Positions 11,690-24,149 of a DNA stretch of 64,000 nucleotides are shown here, piece after piece. The position numbers and the translations under genes were made by a program. The notes below the pieces were generated by a model, which was given only the letters and a program-made list of their open reading frames with translations, searched no databases and was not told the origin of the DNA. Origin of the DNA: Luscinia megarhynchos. Taxonomy: Eukaryota; Chordata; Aves; Passeriformes; Turdidae. The stretch covers positions 2,761,748 to 2,825,747 of the forward strand of contig CM067590.1 in assembly GCA_034336665.1 (NCBI GenBank), written 5' to 3'. Within the stretch, counting starts at the first letter, position 1; each line of letters begins with the position of its first letter.

Positions 11690-11830
11690 CCTGCGCGGTT
11701 TAAAAGCGATTAGAGCCCTGCCTGGGTTATCAACCGGCGTCTCAATCCCGCGGCATCGATCCGGATAATAGCCGGCAATTGTTCAGATACAATATCATAA
11801 AGTCACTTTAACTACAGCCATAAAGCTTCC
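11690..11830. promoter_or_regulatory. candidate conserved non-coding element
   Basis: Unique block with GGTTATCAACCGG, GGATAATAGCCGGCAATTG and ATACAATATCATAAAGTCAC, ending at ACTACAGCCATAAAGC. Retained CpGs together with AT-rich motifs suggest constraint. Not aligned. Confidence 0.3.
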
Positions 11831-13469
11831 CCCGCCTGCAGCACCGCTGGGCTCCCCGCGTCGCGCCGGGGCAGCGCCAGCACCACCAGCACACACCACA
11901 GCTCGGGGCTGAGGATGGTGGGGGGACCCCTCCAGGAGCCCCCTGAACACGGACAGGATGCTCAGGGATCGACCCCACTTCTGCTGGGAGCAGAGGGAAT
12001 GTGGAGCCCCCCTTGGTGTCGCTCCTGGGAATCAGCAGCGCTGGGGCTGGGGAGCTCCAAGGTGCTGCTGAGATCTGATGTTTCAAGTTTTAATTTGTGG
12101 GGTTGATGGGAATTGGGAGAAATGGGGCATCCCCTAAATGTACCCATACAGCAGCCAGGATCTCCCTGCTCCCCTGCTTTGTCCTTGTCCCCAACACACG
12201 GAGATCCCTGCTGGGCAGTGTTGGGATTTAGCTCCTTCACCTCTTTCCCACCAGCAGCCCCCCATCCCAGGGTGCTCCCACTCCATGCTCCCTGTGTCCC
12301 CAGGAGTGCCACAGGAGAACACAGATCCCAAGAGCCCCGGAGAACCCCGCCGGAGAACCCGCACTCCTCACCCGCCGCTTCCTCACCCGCTGCTTCCTGC
12401 TGCCTAATGAGCACAAAATATTTCCATGTTGCCAATTACTTGGTTCGTTTGTGCTGCTGCGGGCAGCGGTGCCGCAGGGAAAATCCCCCCCGGAGCCAGT
12501 CTGGCCCCCAGGGAGCAGGGAGAGCCCCGGCTGGGTCTCCCAGGGCTGAGCATCCCCACCCTCATCAAGCACCCCAACACCCCCCTCGCCCTGGGGTCAC
12601 CGTCACCAGCAGCCTCTATCGATGTCCCCGCGTCCCCAGTGACATTCCCACGGCCCCAGCATGACACTGATGGCTGCAGTGGGAAAGCAAGCCCTTCCTA
12701 GGATTTAAACAAGCCTTGGGAAAAGCTTTGGAATCCCTTTTTCTTTTGACAATGGTTTGGGGTTCAACCTGCTGGTGCCACTTTCCAGCACGGAGAAAAT
12801 CCCGAGTGGCACCAGAGATGTGCCAACCTCAGGCCATCCCAGATGGGACGATCCCTGCTCCCATCACATCCCCAGACAGGATTCCCAGCTGGAGCCCTCT
12901 CCCCTGGCAGGAATTGCTGCTGTGACCATCACCACAAAACCATTCCAGCAGGTCGGTCCCGGGAGCCGCGTTCCTCCCACCTGCGCCCATAAATCTTCCC
13001 TCCAGCAAGGAAGTGATTTATAAGGTGGAATAAATATTACAACGTTTAAGGAAAAATACTAAAAAGTCACAAAAATCCACCCAGCTGGATTCCCGTCTCA
13101 TGGGAATGGGGTCTCAGTGATACCAGGATTTTGGGGCAGTGAGGGACATGCTGGGAAGACGCCGGGAAGAATTGGGCTATAGTGCTGCCAAACCACCTGG
13201 ATGTGGGATGCACACTGGAATCTGAGCCACCATGTCCCCACACAGATCCCAAACCAGCATGGAAGGAGCTGGGGGGCTCCAGTCCCTCCTCATGGAGCCC
13301 TGGGCTCTGTGGACATGAACAAGGAGCTTCACTGCAGACACCCCAGTCGCTGCTCCCGGCTGGAATTCCTACATCCAGCCCCGGAGTGGGCGGACAGGCT
13401 GAGCAGCAGGACATGGTGCTGTGAGAGCCATGTCCTTCTCCATCTCTCAATCACTCCACCAACATTAAT

Positions 13470-13635
13470 TCCCTAATTTAGCCCCTGGCAGCGATCCTCA
13501 CCTTACCACGGAGAAACTGAGGCTGGGGGAGGGAGAAGCCATTTGTCTCCGGGTAATGAGCTGGAAGCCGGATCCAGGATCACCCCCAACTCGCAGGATG
13601 AGAGTCCCTGCTCCCGATCCAAAGCTTTCTATCAT
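13470..13635 (+). mobile_element. second MIR-like relic
   Basis: Contains AACATTAATTCCCTAATTTAG, then CTCACC, GGAGAAACTGAGGCTGGGG, AAGCCATTTGTCTCCGGGTA, GAGCTGGAAGCCGGATCCAGG and GAGTCCCTGCTCCCGATCC in MIR order (diagnostic GAAACTGAGGC and the AGTCC.TGCTC tail). More diverged than the copy at 11.3 kb. Confidence 0.5.
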
Positions 13636-15419
13636 AAAAGACAACATTATGATTTATGATTATCATTAATCAGCTTTGAAATGGAGTCCAGATTGTCCTG
13701 GAGTCCAGATCCACTGCGACACTGGGCTCTGGACATTCCCTCACTGCCGGCGCTCCACATCCCAGGGTCAGGAAGAACCAAGGAACAATGGAAAACTGCA
13801 GATGGTGGCGGGATGAGCTGGGAGAGGCAGTGCTTGCGTCGCTGGAACTGAGGTCCATGGACCCCAGGAACCATCACAGAGAAGGGAAAGCTGGGAATGG
13901 CAGGAAGAGCAGGCAGGGAAAGCCGGGAGCTGGTCCAAGCTGAAGGTCACGGGCGGCAATGAGCGTTAGGAAGCCGGCACCAGTCGGGCTGGATGCTGCC
14001 TCCAAAACACACACTTGCAAAGGCAATCCCTGCTCCCAAACCTGCTTCCAGCTCTGCCCATTTAGCCTTAAATCCCACCTCAAAGAGTCAGGAGCTATGC
14101 CAGGGCACACGATCCTGGGGCTCCACAGGACTCGGCACCGGCGCGGCACTGACCAAATCAATCCCCATGACCCCGTGGTGATCCAACGGAGACGTGGAGC
14201 AGAAGCCACTTCTATTCCAGACAGGCTTGGGTTCTCTGCTGGAAAACACACAGGAGAACTTTTCTGACCAGCATTTACAGCCGGGGCAGGTGCCAGAATT
14301 CCCGTGTGCCGGTGCCATAACCAACGGCGGTTCCACAACAATGGGACAATCACTGGGACAGTCACAGGCACAGCCCAGCAGGGCCAGGGTTCCATCCCGA
14401 GTCCCCCAGCCAGAGCCAGAGGGCAGCAGGTTCTCCCAGCCACCCAGCATGGAGGATCTTGAAAAATCCAAGGAGAGAGCCTGGAGCATTCCCAAGATGG
14501 ACACCAAGCCCTGGAGCACGAGGGAGGAACATTGCAGAGTTCAGGATAACAGTAATTTCCCAAAAAAGAATTTTGGAACCAACACTGTTCTCACCCAAAT
14601 CCCTCAGCAGCAGCATAGAGAGGGAATGGGGGAGAGCCCCCACCCTAAAATGGGGATCCCAGGAGCTCACCCAGGGGTGAAAGAGTGGCCAGAGACACAA
14701 AGAGAGGGAATTCCATTTACAGGGTTTGCACAGATTTTTTAAAATGCAGAAAAATGGTGGAAAGGCAGGAAAAAGCGAAGCAGAGCAACGAGAAAATTGA
14801 AACATCCAAACACCAGGAGGGAGGGAAACCCTCCAGCAGAGCATCTTTTCCCAGCAGCATCTCTCCCACCTCCCGCCTCACTCCCCTGGATGCCCTGCTT
14901 GGTCAGTGCTGAGAATTGGGTGAAATTTGGGAAAAGCCCCTTTGGAAGGGTCGGCACATTGGCCCTGGCTCGGCAACCTCAGCGCAGTGTCAGGTAAAAA
15001 TAAAATACAATTTGTGGGCACAATATGAGAAGAAGGGGTCGATGAGCAAACCAGGAAGGTTTGTGGGATGATAAACTGGGAACTCCAGCGGAAAGGCCTG
15101 GATTTGCAAAAAGCTGATATTCCTGAGGTGAAAGGGGACAGGAGCTGACAGAAGGCCTTTCAGATTTCAGGGAACAGGGAAAATAACAGCTGTTGTATTG
15201 TATAAAAGCACCGACCATTCCAAAATAACCTTGGAATAAAAACGCCCATCCCAGAACAGGGCAGGAATAGAGGGATGGAAACGGACACACGGACACGGCC
15301 CAGGCAGCTCCACCAACCCAACCAGCACTGCTGGGGTCGTGCCAGCATCTCCTGACCCTTCAGAACTCGGGTACCCCTGGCCCCTCCCGCCGTCCCGGGG
15401 GGCTCTGCCCCGCGTTTTT

Positions 15420-15765
15420 CCACTCAATTTCCTTCCCGCGTCGGCAGGAGATAAATCCCTCTGCCGAGGCAGGCGGCCGGAACGGCAAAGCCAGCGGTGC
15501 CAAGTTTAATAAGCAACCCTGATCGAGAATCCAGATAATAATTGGGATTATCGAGCTGGCTGGGAAAGAGCTTCCTCAGCTCCTGACGGCACCAGCGCCC
15601 GGCACTGGGGTGACAATGACACCCGCAGGGTCCCCAGCGGGGCCAGAACATTGATGGGAGACTGGGATGCTCCCGAGGAGCAGCGGGAGCCCATCCATCA
15701 TTGAATATTAAAATAAAATCAAAATAATAAACTCCTCTTTGAGCGCTCCGTGCACAGTCAGAACC
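15420..15765. promoter_or_regulatory. candidate conserved non-coding element
   Basis: Unique block with GAGATAAATCCCTCTGCC, TTTAATAAGCAACC, CCAGATAATAATTGGGATTATC and a final TTGAATATTAAAATAAAATC stretch. The inverted ATAATTGGGATTAT motif resembles paired homeodomain sites. Composition-based inference only. Confidence 0.3.
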
Positions 15766-16029
15766 AGCGGCACAAGGGAGCCTGCGCCCCCAAAATCCCA
15801 TGGGAAGACCCCGGGGACCCCAGCTCCACCCCCACCTCTGCAGGAGCTTCCCTGAATCCCAATTTTGGGGGGGAACACACGGAGCCAGTGCCGTCCCAGC
15901 ATCTGCAGAGAAGCTCAGCCGCCGAAATAATCCCGTCGCGGTTGGATTTTGTGCAGGGCACGGGGTCCAGGGGCTTTTTTTCCTCAGTGGAAACAGGATT
16001 GGAAAAGGAAAGAATTGGGATTTTTCGAG

Positions 16030-16420
16030 TTCTCTACAGGGTCAGGCAGATTTTATTTTACTGCAAATATAAATAGGGTTTTTGATAAATAATAAAATAA
16101 AAAAAAAAGAAGACAGTCTAAATAAAACCCCCCTGGAAGACATGGCACGGAATTCGGAATCCTGGCAGGAATAGCTGTAGCCGGGCTGAGTGCTCTGGAA
16201 TATTTGTATTTGCTGTCTAAACACTTTATCTCTTTCTCAGCACATGGGTGAGTTTTGCTCCCGTGTAATGTTCAAGGAAAAATAAACCGAGACGGATAAT
16301 TCCTCCTCTTCTGCAGGGGGAAAAAGAAAAATCCGACAAAACTTGGTTGCATTGGGGGAAACGACAAAATATTTCCAGGGAAATTCATATGAATGCCAAG
16401 GAAATAGATGGAGGAGATGA
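16030..16420. other. AT-rich unique intronic stretch
   Basis: About 390 bp including TTTTATTTTACTGCAAATATAAATAGGG and a run of A near 16,100 (each part 20 bases or fewer). No gene is seen. It may be a decayed retroelement tail or a conserved element. Confidence 0.2.
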
Positions 16421-16699
16421 TTGGGATGGGGCAGGAGGAGGAAGCTGGGGATGGAATGGGGCTTCTACATTCCCAGTTATAAAAAATCTCCATTGCCATT
16501 AATTCCCCTTTTTTCCCAAAGTCGGCGGCGCTGGGAATCGACGCCGAGAGAGGTTTGGGTTTGGCATAAAAGATCCGAAATCCAGAGTTGGATTCCTGGA
16601 GGATTTCGGGGCTGGTGGGGAAGGAGCTGAAACAAAAAGTCCATTCCTGGAGTCGAACAAAAAAAGGTATTGGTGTAAAACTCTGCGGATCCGGGAACG

Positions 16700-16815
16700 C
16701 TTCGGCAGCATGGTGGGAATACTGGTGGTGGGAAAACCATGGTGGGAATACAATGATGGGAATACCACAGTGGGAACATCACAATGGGAATACTGGTCCT
16801 GGCATCCACAGGGAG
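16700..16815. repeat. GGTGGGAATAC-type minisatellite
   Basis: Short array of about 12-16 bp units around GTGGGAATAC and ATGGGAATAC. Confidence 0.8.
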
Positions 16816-17029
16816 CAGCAGCTCCGGATCCAGCACCAGGATGGTGTTTGGTAGGACCGACCAGGCACGGGCAGCTCCGGCGTTTGCACAGACATCCGCC
16901 TGTGCCTGGAGGTCACGGCTGCAGGGAAAACGGGAAAATCCCACAAAACAAGGCCAGAGCAGCTGGAAACATCAAGGAAAGCAGAAAACTGGAAGGTCAG
17001 GAAGAAATGATGTGCTGAAGGAGCATAGG

Positions 17030-17215
17030 GATGTATTCCACAGGATCCCACCATGTCACAAGTTTATCCCATGGGATCCCACCACGGCAGATGTGTATCC
17101 CACCGAATCCCATCACAGCACAGGTTATCCCAAAGGATCCCATCAAGGCATAGGTGTATCCCAAAGGATCACATCATGGCATAGGGTGTATCTCACAGGA
17201 TTCCACCGTGGCACA
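17030..17215. repeat. about 37-bp GGATCCCACCA tandem repeat
   Basis: Five degenerate units of the form GGATCCCATCA-GGCATAGGTGTATCCCA. Confidence 0.85.
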
Positions 17216-18966
17216 GCCCCACCAGGACACGGCTCGGCCCCGTGGCCGTTCCTCTCCCAGCAGCAGCATCACTGGGCTGGGAAGCAAACACAGGAAGATG
17301 GGGAAAAATTTAAAAGGAGAGGAATTAAGAAAAAAAATAGTCTAAATCCCTGTTTCTGCATCCCTCACCCTTCATTAATGACCCAAAGAAAAATGTCGAA
17401 TGGATCCGAGCTCGGAGTGGGAGCGCGGATCCAGCCCCGGCGCTGATCGGCTGCACCGGTGCCGAGCGCCATCGACCCCGGCTTTGTGCCGCAGCTGGAG
17501 ATGGATCCATGGGCAAGCTGGGCCAGATGGGGCGATCCCAAAACTGCCAGCACCTCCATCCCCTTGGAAGGCTCACTCTGGAACCCTCACTGCCTTGGGC
17601 ACCCCTCATGAAGGGCACAGGGAAGGGGAACTCATTCCCTACCTTCATTATTATTCCAGGGAGTAAATTTTCCTCCTTTGGAATATTTTCCCCCACTGTT
17701 GTTGGTTTGAATGTTGTTGCTGGTCCCTCTCTGAAGTTCAGGATCCCCCCCAGCCCATCTGGGGACACAAAGCCTGGCTTCAGTCAGAGCAGGATGGGAG
17801 GTGGGGGCTTTCCCAATCCCCTTTGGAGAAGGATCCTCTTCTCCCCCATCACATGGAGGAGCCACGGGAGCTGCCACAACCCCAAGGGACACAGGGGCAT
17901 GGCAGGATCCAGGATGTGGAGCCCAAAGTTCTGGGACAAGGACACTCCTGGACACTCCCTCCAGCCAAAGAGGCCAATTCCATCAGGATCGGGGCTCATC
18001 CCGGTCTCTTGCCGAGGGATGGGATGAGTTCAAGAAGAAAGTGGAGGAGTGGAGCAGGATTTGTCCAGCACATGGATGGGATAAGATTTGGGGACCCTTG
18101 GTTTGAACACCCCTTCCAAAATGATGTACCCTGAAGGTGACACCTGTCCCAGATGTGGCTGGCAGGGAGGTGTCACACCAAGCGAATCACTGGGAATGCT
18201 CCCAGGCTCTGAGCACCAGCACAGCCCTGGTCAAAACCCACAGCGCTTTTTCTCCTCGGGTTTGGGGCTCAACAAGAAAATTTTAACAAAACCACTTCCC
18301 AGCCGCCCTTCAGGATGAAACACCAGGCTGGCAGCTCCATGGCCGTGGATCTCCCCACCACCAACCCCAATTCACACAGCACAGCTGAAGCCATCGGGTG
18401 ACCCCGGTGGTGACCCCAGTGGTGATCCCAGCCCTGCCCTCACCCCCTCCCAGCACAGCCCCCTCACATCCCCCCACAGCCCCCTCTCAGCTCGGCTTTT
18501 GAGCCGGGAGCCTCATTAGGAGGTAATTAGCTCCGGAACAATGGGAAGCTCTTTAGCAGCCCAGGCACAGCGGCAGCAACAAGCCAAGGGGGAGCGAGGG
18601 AGGAGAAATAAATAAATAACAACAGTGTGACCACCCGGGAACAAGGCAGGACGGAGCAGGGACGTGGCAGGACAGGTTCCATCCCACTGCCCTGCTCTCA
18701 GCCTCGTCCCTTCCCACTTTTCCTGCGGGATCAAATCAGCCCGGCTGCATCCCACACCCAAACAGCCCCATGGAGCCGTTTCCCGACACAGCTCCCAGTG
18801 GGATCCCCAAATCCAGAAGGGTTGGCGTGGTGGCAAAGAGTCTGGACACACAGACACCCCTAAACGTAGCCCTGGCTTTGGGGGGAGCTTCAAAAATGCC
18901 TCTGGAATTCATCTGGTAAAGGCCAAAGAGGCCATCGGCTCACTCCAACACTTCTCCAGCTCTGGA

Positions 18967-19040
18967 GAATCATGGAATCACTTGGGTTGGGAAAGAGCTC
19001 CAAGATCATGGATTCCAAGCCATGATCCAGCCTGGACCCT
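18967..19040 (-). mobile_element. CR1 LINE 3' fragment
   Basis: Plus strand reads GAATCATGGAATCACTTGGG then TTGGGAAAGAGCTCCAAGATC, the reverse complement of the CR1 3' end whose sense strand ends in ATTCTRTG repeats. The fragment is short and 3'-only, as is usual for CR1. Confidence 0.75.
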
Positions 19041-19604
19041 TAGAGTACAGTGCTTCATCCTGTACTTGCAGAAACCAAACAGGGCCTGGTTTTGGGATGG
19101 ATCTCCAAGCAGAGGGAAGCAGCCAAACATTGGGATGAGCATCAGGTCATGGCAAAGGGGGAAAAGGAATTTAAACACCTCTTAGGGGCTGCAGGTAACA
19201 GCACTCCGAGCTGCTCACCTCCCATAAATCCCATTAAATCCAACGAAGCGGGGCAGGATCTCTGCCCCGAGTGGGGAAAACCAGCTCGGATCAAAACGGA
19301 GCCTCAGAAATCATGATTAATATCTAACACAAAAGAACCGAAATTGTCACCATCAGGAACGAGGAGCTATTTAAGGAACAATTGCTGCAATTTTCCAGCC
19401 AACCCAGCAGCTGAACCTTGTCAGGCACAGGCAGGTACAGCTCCAGCCGGCTCCTGATGTGGCAGGGACAGACACAGCTGGACAGCGTGGAGCCAGGAAA
19501 ACCCATAGCCAGGTACATCCTGCATCCCCCAGGTAGGAATTCCAGGGGAATGTCACAGCATTGCCAGACAGGGGGGGTTTTGGCATTGGATTATTTGTGT
19601 GTGT

Positions 19605-19780
19605 AAAGTGCATTAATGTGGGGTGGGGGTGTGTGTGAATAAACACCCACATATACAAATAAATAAATACGTATTTTATATAATATATAAAAATATATTT
19701 GTATGTAAAAGATACATAAATCTGTAAGTATATAAATATATATGTATATATTTATATACATATGTGTCTTTATACAGCAG
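19605..19780. repeat. TA-rich low-complexity / (TATATA) microsatellite
   Basis: GT-rich start (GGGTGTGTGTGAATAAACAC) grading into about 110 bp of mixed ATATAT, AAATAAAT and TATGTATATA. No gene. Confidence 0.9.
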
Positions 19781-21999
19781 CACTTTCAAAGCTTACCTGA
19801 GGGCATCCCTCACCCCCTGGACTGTTCCCACTGCCCACCCTCTGCGTGTCCCCCGCAAGCAGGACACCCCAGGATTTAGGGGGGGTCCTGGGGACCGTCT
19901 GACCCTCGGGCAGCTCCACACACCCCCAGCCCATCCTCGCATTAGGATGCGGCGCATGGCCGGCATTTGGATACCAAATGTGCAACCAGCAGGGAATGTA
20001 ATTGCGGTCCCTGGAAAGGGACAGGCGGAGACGGAGACGGGCACGGAGAGAGAATCCTGTCAGCGACGCCGGCCCGCTGGTGTCTGCTCTCCATTAACCA
20101 CTCGCCGCAGCCCTGGGCTGGTGAGGAATTGCTAACACGGCTTAACGGGCTGGAAAAGAGGGGTGGGAAGGGCTGGGAGTGATCTCGGCACAAAGGGAGA
20201 GCAGAAGGAGGAAAACTAAAAGAGCAGGAATTGCACAGGACGAGGCTGAGTGCTGGCACACCCAGCACTGCCCTGGAACCCCGAGAAGGGACTTGGCCTG
20301 AGGGTGACACAGGAAAAACCCGAGTGCCAGGGTTAAAATTCACATTAAAATCACTCCAAGGGAGGAACAGGGCATGCTTCTTTCAGAGGGTGTCCCCCTG
20401 TACGATGCCCGTGGGAGCAGGGACAAAGAGAACTGGGGACATGTAGCAAAGGGGGTGACCCCAAAAGTCCCAGCCAGAGCCAGGACACAGAGTTTTTGGG
20501 ATCCAGCCCCACTCCAACACGAAGATATGGGTGGGATCCCCCAAGCTGAGTCCTCTCGCTCAGTCACCCCTCTGCAGCACCAAAAACAGAAAAAAAATAG
20601 ATTTGGCATCATCTTTGCTCCCTTCAAGGAGAGGTGGCACTCACAGCCACCAGCAGCCTGGCCACAGCCCCTCACGTGACACACAGGTGGGCAAGCTGGC
20701 CTTGGCCTGGGTGGTCAGAGGGTCACAGTCACAACCACAGCTCTCCTGGCCACGGCCTCCACAATGCACCAGTGACCGGCAGGCGCCGGGGCTACAGCTC
20801 CAGGAGATGGGAATGCAGGAAAAAGGGGCACAAAATCCAATGGGATTGGGGACATGATCTAAGTCCCCTCCAAGACATGCCCCGTTCACCCCAGACTCGC
20901 CACCCCTGTGGCAGAGGCACCTTTCCCCCCACAGTCCTGCTCTGCCAGCCCTGAGCATCACCTGGCTCTGTAAATCCCCCTGCCAGAAACCATTTCTCAG
21001 GTTCCCGATCCCGGGATTGGGGAGTGCAGAGGAGCAGAACAGAAATCCGAGCTGTGCTCACAAACCACACCGAAAAATAATACAGGAATCAGCAAAAGAA
21101 GCGTTCGGAGGCAGCGCCATGACCTCGACTTTAAAGCAGGCCAGGGGCACGATCCCACCTGGTCCCAGGGAGGAAGGAGAACCCCTGGCACTCCTACATT
21201 CCCACTGTGGATCCAGGCACGCGGCAGCGACCGTGGGATTGCTGCAGGGCCACCGAGCAGCATTCGGGAATGACGATTCCCTGCCCGTCACCCGGCCGTC
21301 GGCAGAACGGGGGACGGCAACAAATCCCAAACCCTCCGTCCTTCCTTGGCCTCCCAGGGGTTTCCACACACGAGTCCACGGGTCAGGAAGACAGGACTGG
21401 GGACCTTCTGCGGACAGGTCACTCCTTCCACAGAGCCTCTCCCCCACGGCACAGAGGTTTTCCCAGATCCCTGATTTTTTGCCGCACGGTGCTGAGACAT
21501 CCACCCTAAACCAGCTGTGGTGTCGGGGGCAATGGGGGCCAAAACTGGACACCCCAACCCGCTGGTGATGCTGGACACTCCAGCACACCCAAATCAACCA
21601 GGCTGGCACCCAAGGTAAATCCACCCTGGAATCCGACAGGCGAGTGGATCCTGCACCACCAGCTGGAAAACATGGAGTGACGGCGGGAAGAGCCCTGGTG
21701 TTGTGCCGGACCCCTGCCCACGGTGTCAGACCCCTGCCCACACTGCCAGACCAGGGAGGAGCCCCAAAATCCCATCCATGGCCCCTATCACCCCAGACAC
21801 AACCAACGGATCCACCCGCGACTGGCCCGGCCAATGGATCCACACCCGGAGAGCGACCATCACCAGCAAAAACCCACACTTCCACACAGCACCAAAACTG
21901 CATGTTTTTATATAATTCTACCTTCATCACCCTTCTTTTTTTTTCCTGGATAACCGAGGAGTTCCATCCAGCCAAACGTTTTCCCAGCGCATCCTCGCG

Positions 22000-22470
22000 A
22001 AACCATTTAAAAATAAAAATAAACCTTGTAAATCCACAGCGAGTGGTTAAATCTCTCCCCAGAACAGGGAAATTGCAGTATCCCGAGGTACCACTTATTT
22101 TTAATTTAGCCCCAATTATGAAATATAGAATTATTCTAATCTGGGTAAATCATATCGACCATGAGATTTATTCCTGTCTTTTATAAAATATAGATTGCTG
22201 TATAAACCTGACAAAAAATATTTAGTGTCAGAGAAGGTCTGTGGGTTCAAACAGGACATTTTAACCTTGGGTCTTTTTCCCTTTTTTTTTAAACCCCTTT
22301 TCATTTCCCCCTTAATAAATGAGGTGTCGGTTGGGGGGGAAAAAAAGAACGAAAACGAGGGATCAGAAAACACATAAATACGTTTTTTTCTTCATTTTTA
22401 AGAATGAGACGGTCTTGTAGTAACTCCAGAGAAAAAATAAACCCACCGCTGGGTTCAAAAAGGGAATAAG
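22000..22470. promoter_or_regulatory. AT-rich candidate conserved block upstream of exon 1 region
   Basis: About 470 bp of unusually AT-rich unique DNA in a GC-rich domain, with TTTTTAATTTAGCCCCAATT, GGGTAAATCATATCGACC and TTATAAAATATAGATTGCTG. It lies about 2.4 kb inside EFNA2 intron 1. Possible enhancer; composition-based. Confidence 0.3.
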
Positions 22471-22737
22471 CAGGAAACTCAATGGCAATTTCAATCTTTG
22501 CAACCCCTAATAAATTGCCTCGAATTCCGAGAGCCGAAGGCGCAGGCGGGGAGCGCTGGCGACACGGGGCGCTCCCACATTGGGGAAATTTGGGTCACAT
22601 CCCGGAGCCAGGCGCTGCGGACGTGCCTGCTGAACCCACCAGCCATTGTCTGCTCTTCCCTCCCAGCCCCTTGCGCTTCCCTCCGCTCCATTTTATTTCC
22701 CCCCTCCCTCCTTGAAAATATTTTCCCTGCCAACAGC

Positions 22738-22780
22738 AGATTTAGAAATGTAGAAATGTAGAAATGTAGAAATGTATATG
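22738..22780. repeat. (TAGAAATG)n microsatellite
   Basis: About four to five copies of the 8-mer TAGAAATG. Confidence 0.9.
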
Positions 22781-22929
22781 GAATAATGATCCACCGTGGA
22801 TTTTTCGAGGAGAAATTGTCAGCAGCTTCTGTGAGGGGAAGAAGGGGATGGAGCTGACGCCATCACCAGTGCTGGGTCCCGGGACGCCCGTCCCCAACAG
22901 TCAAGGGGCTACTTTTGGTTGTTGGCATT

Positions 22930-23052
22930 GCCATCGGAACCCTTGGGTGCCAAATCCCATCCCCAGGAAACCTTGGGCGCCAAATCCCAAACGTCAGAAC
23001 CTTTGGGCGCCAAATCCCAAACGTCAGAACCTTTGGGTGCCAAATCCCAGCC
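22930..23052. repeat. GAACCTTTGGGCGCCAAATCCC tandem repeat
   Basis: Four copies of an approximately 30-bp unit sharing CCTTTGGG(C/T)GCCAAATCCC. Each perfect copy contains the palindrome GGCGCC. Confidence 0.9.
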
Positions 23053-24149
23053 ACCGCCCCAACCACACTAACCTCTGGGATGCCGGATTTGGACCAGGGG
23101 GGAACCCCTCACACATGTTTCGTATTTAGGAGAACAAAAGAAAAGAGCCCAAAGTGTGGGAGATTGGGGGGGAACACCAGGAGCCGAAACCAAAAAACTT
23201 CGCAATGGGCAAAAAAAAAAAAAAAATTAGGAAAAAAAAGAAATAATTCCCTGGCTCTTACAATCCCCCACAAAAATGTGAGGGAGATAATAAAATCCAT
23301 ATGCACCATGGGCGGCCCACGGCGCAGGCACCACCGCCAAGGCACCGCCACCAAGGCACAAAGGGACGGGCTCGCCCCATTTTTGGGGTGGCGAGAGGGG
23401 CCTGGGTGGGTCCCCAAAAAGGGACATGTGGAGGTTGGATGGACACCAGGGACTGCTGAGGGTTCTCGGCCCTGTGAATATCCCAGCGCCAAAACGCCGC
23501 CAGGAACTTTCCCCAAGTGCGCTGGTGACATCCAGGGAGAGAAGGTGGCACTCAGGGTCCCCTCACGGGTGGCAGCAGGGGATGAGCCAGCCGGAGCTGG
23601 AGGAGCCACCTCAGGTCTCTGGTAGCCCTGGGGACAAGGACCAGGCCACGCTGTGCCCCTCGAGTCACTCAGGGATCGAGGGGGACAAAGAACCCCCAGT
23701 TTGACCCAGAAAACGGGACAGCCCGAAGCCCACAAGGGCTGCACCCACCGAGCTCATCCCTCACTGCTCAGACACTTGCCAGGCTTGGGAGAACTTTGAG
23801 GAATTTTGGGGGAAATGAGGGTTTGATGGCTGGTTTTTGTTTTTTACAAGAATCCCCATAAACCTGGCCCTTCAGACCCCAAACTTGTCCCCAACAAGGC
23901 GGGTGGAAAGGGGGGTCCTGAGGGTCACAACCACCTGAGCATTCCCAGAGCAGAATTCCTCCCGCTTCCAACTCACCAACAGTTTTTGGTTCCTCAAAAT
24001 CATGAACAAAGAAATACGACAGAGAGGAAAACTCTTGCCCCCAAAGAAAAAACACTTGGTGAGGAAAAAACACATAGAAAAATCGAAATTCCAACTGGAA
24101 TCAGGAAACGAAGCCAACTGTGGGGATTGCACTTCCAGGATGGGAATAA

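Noticed and set aside
21058..21975. 305-codon minus-strand frame in EFNA2 intron
   Set aside because: No recognisable domain and plus-strand frames overlap it; treated as chance.
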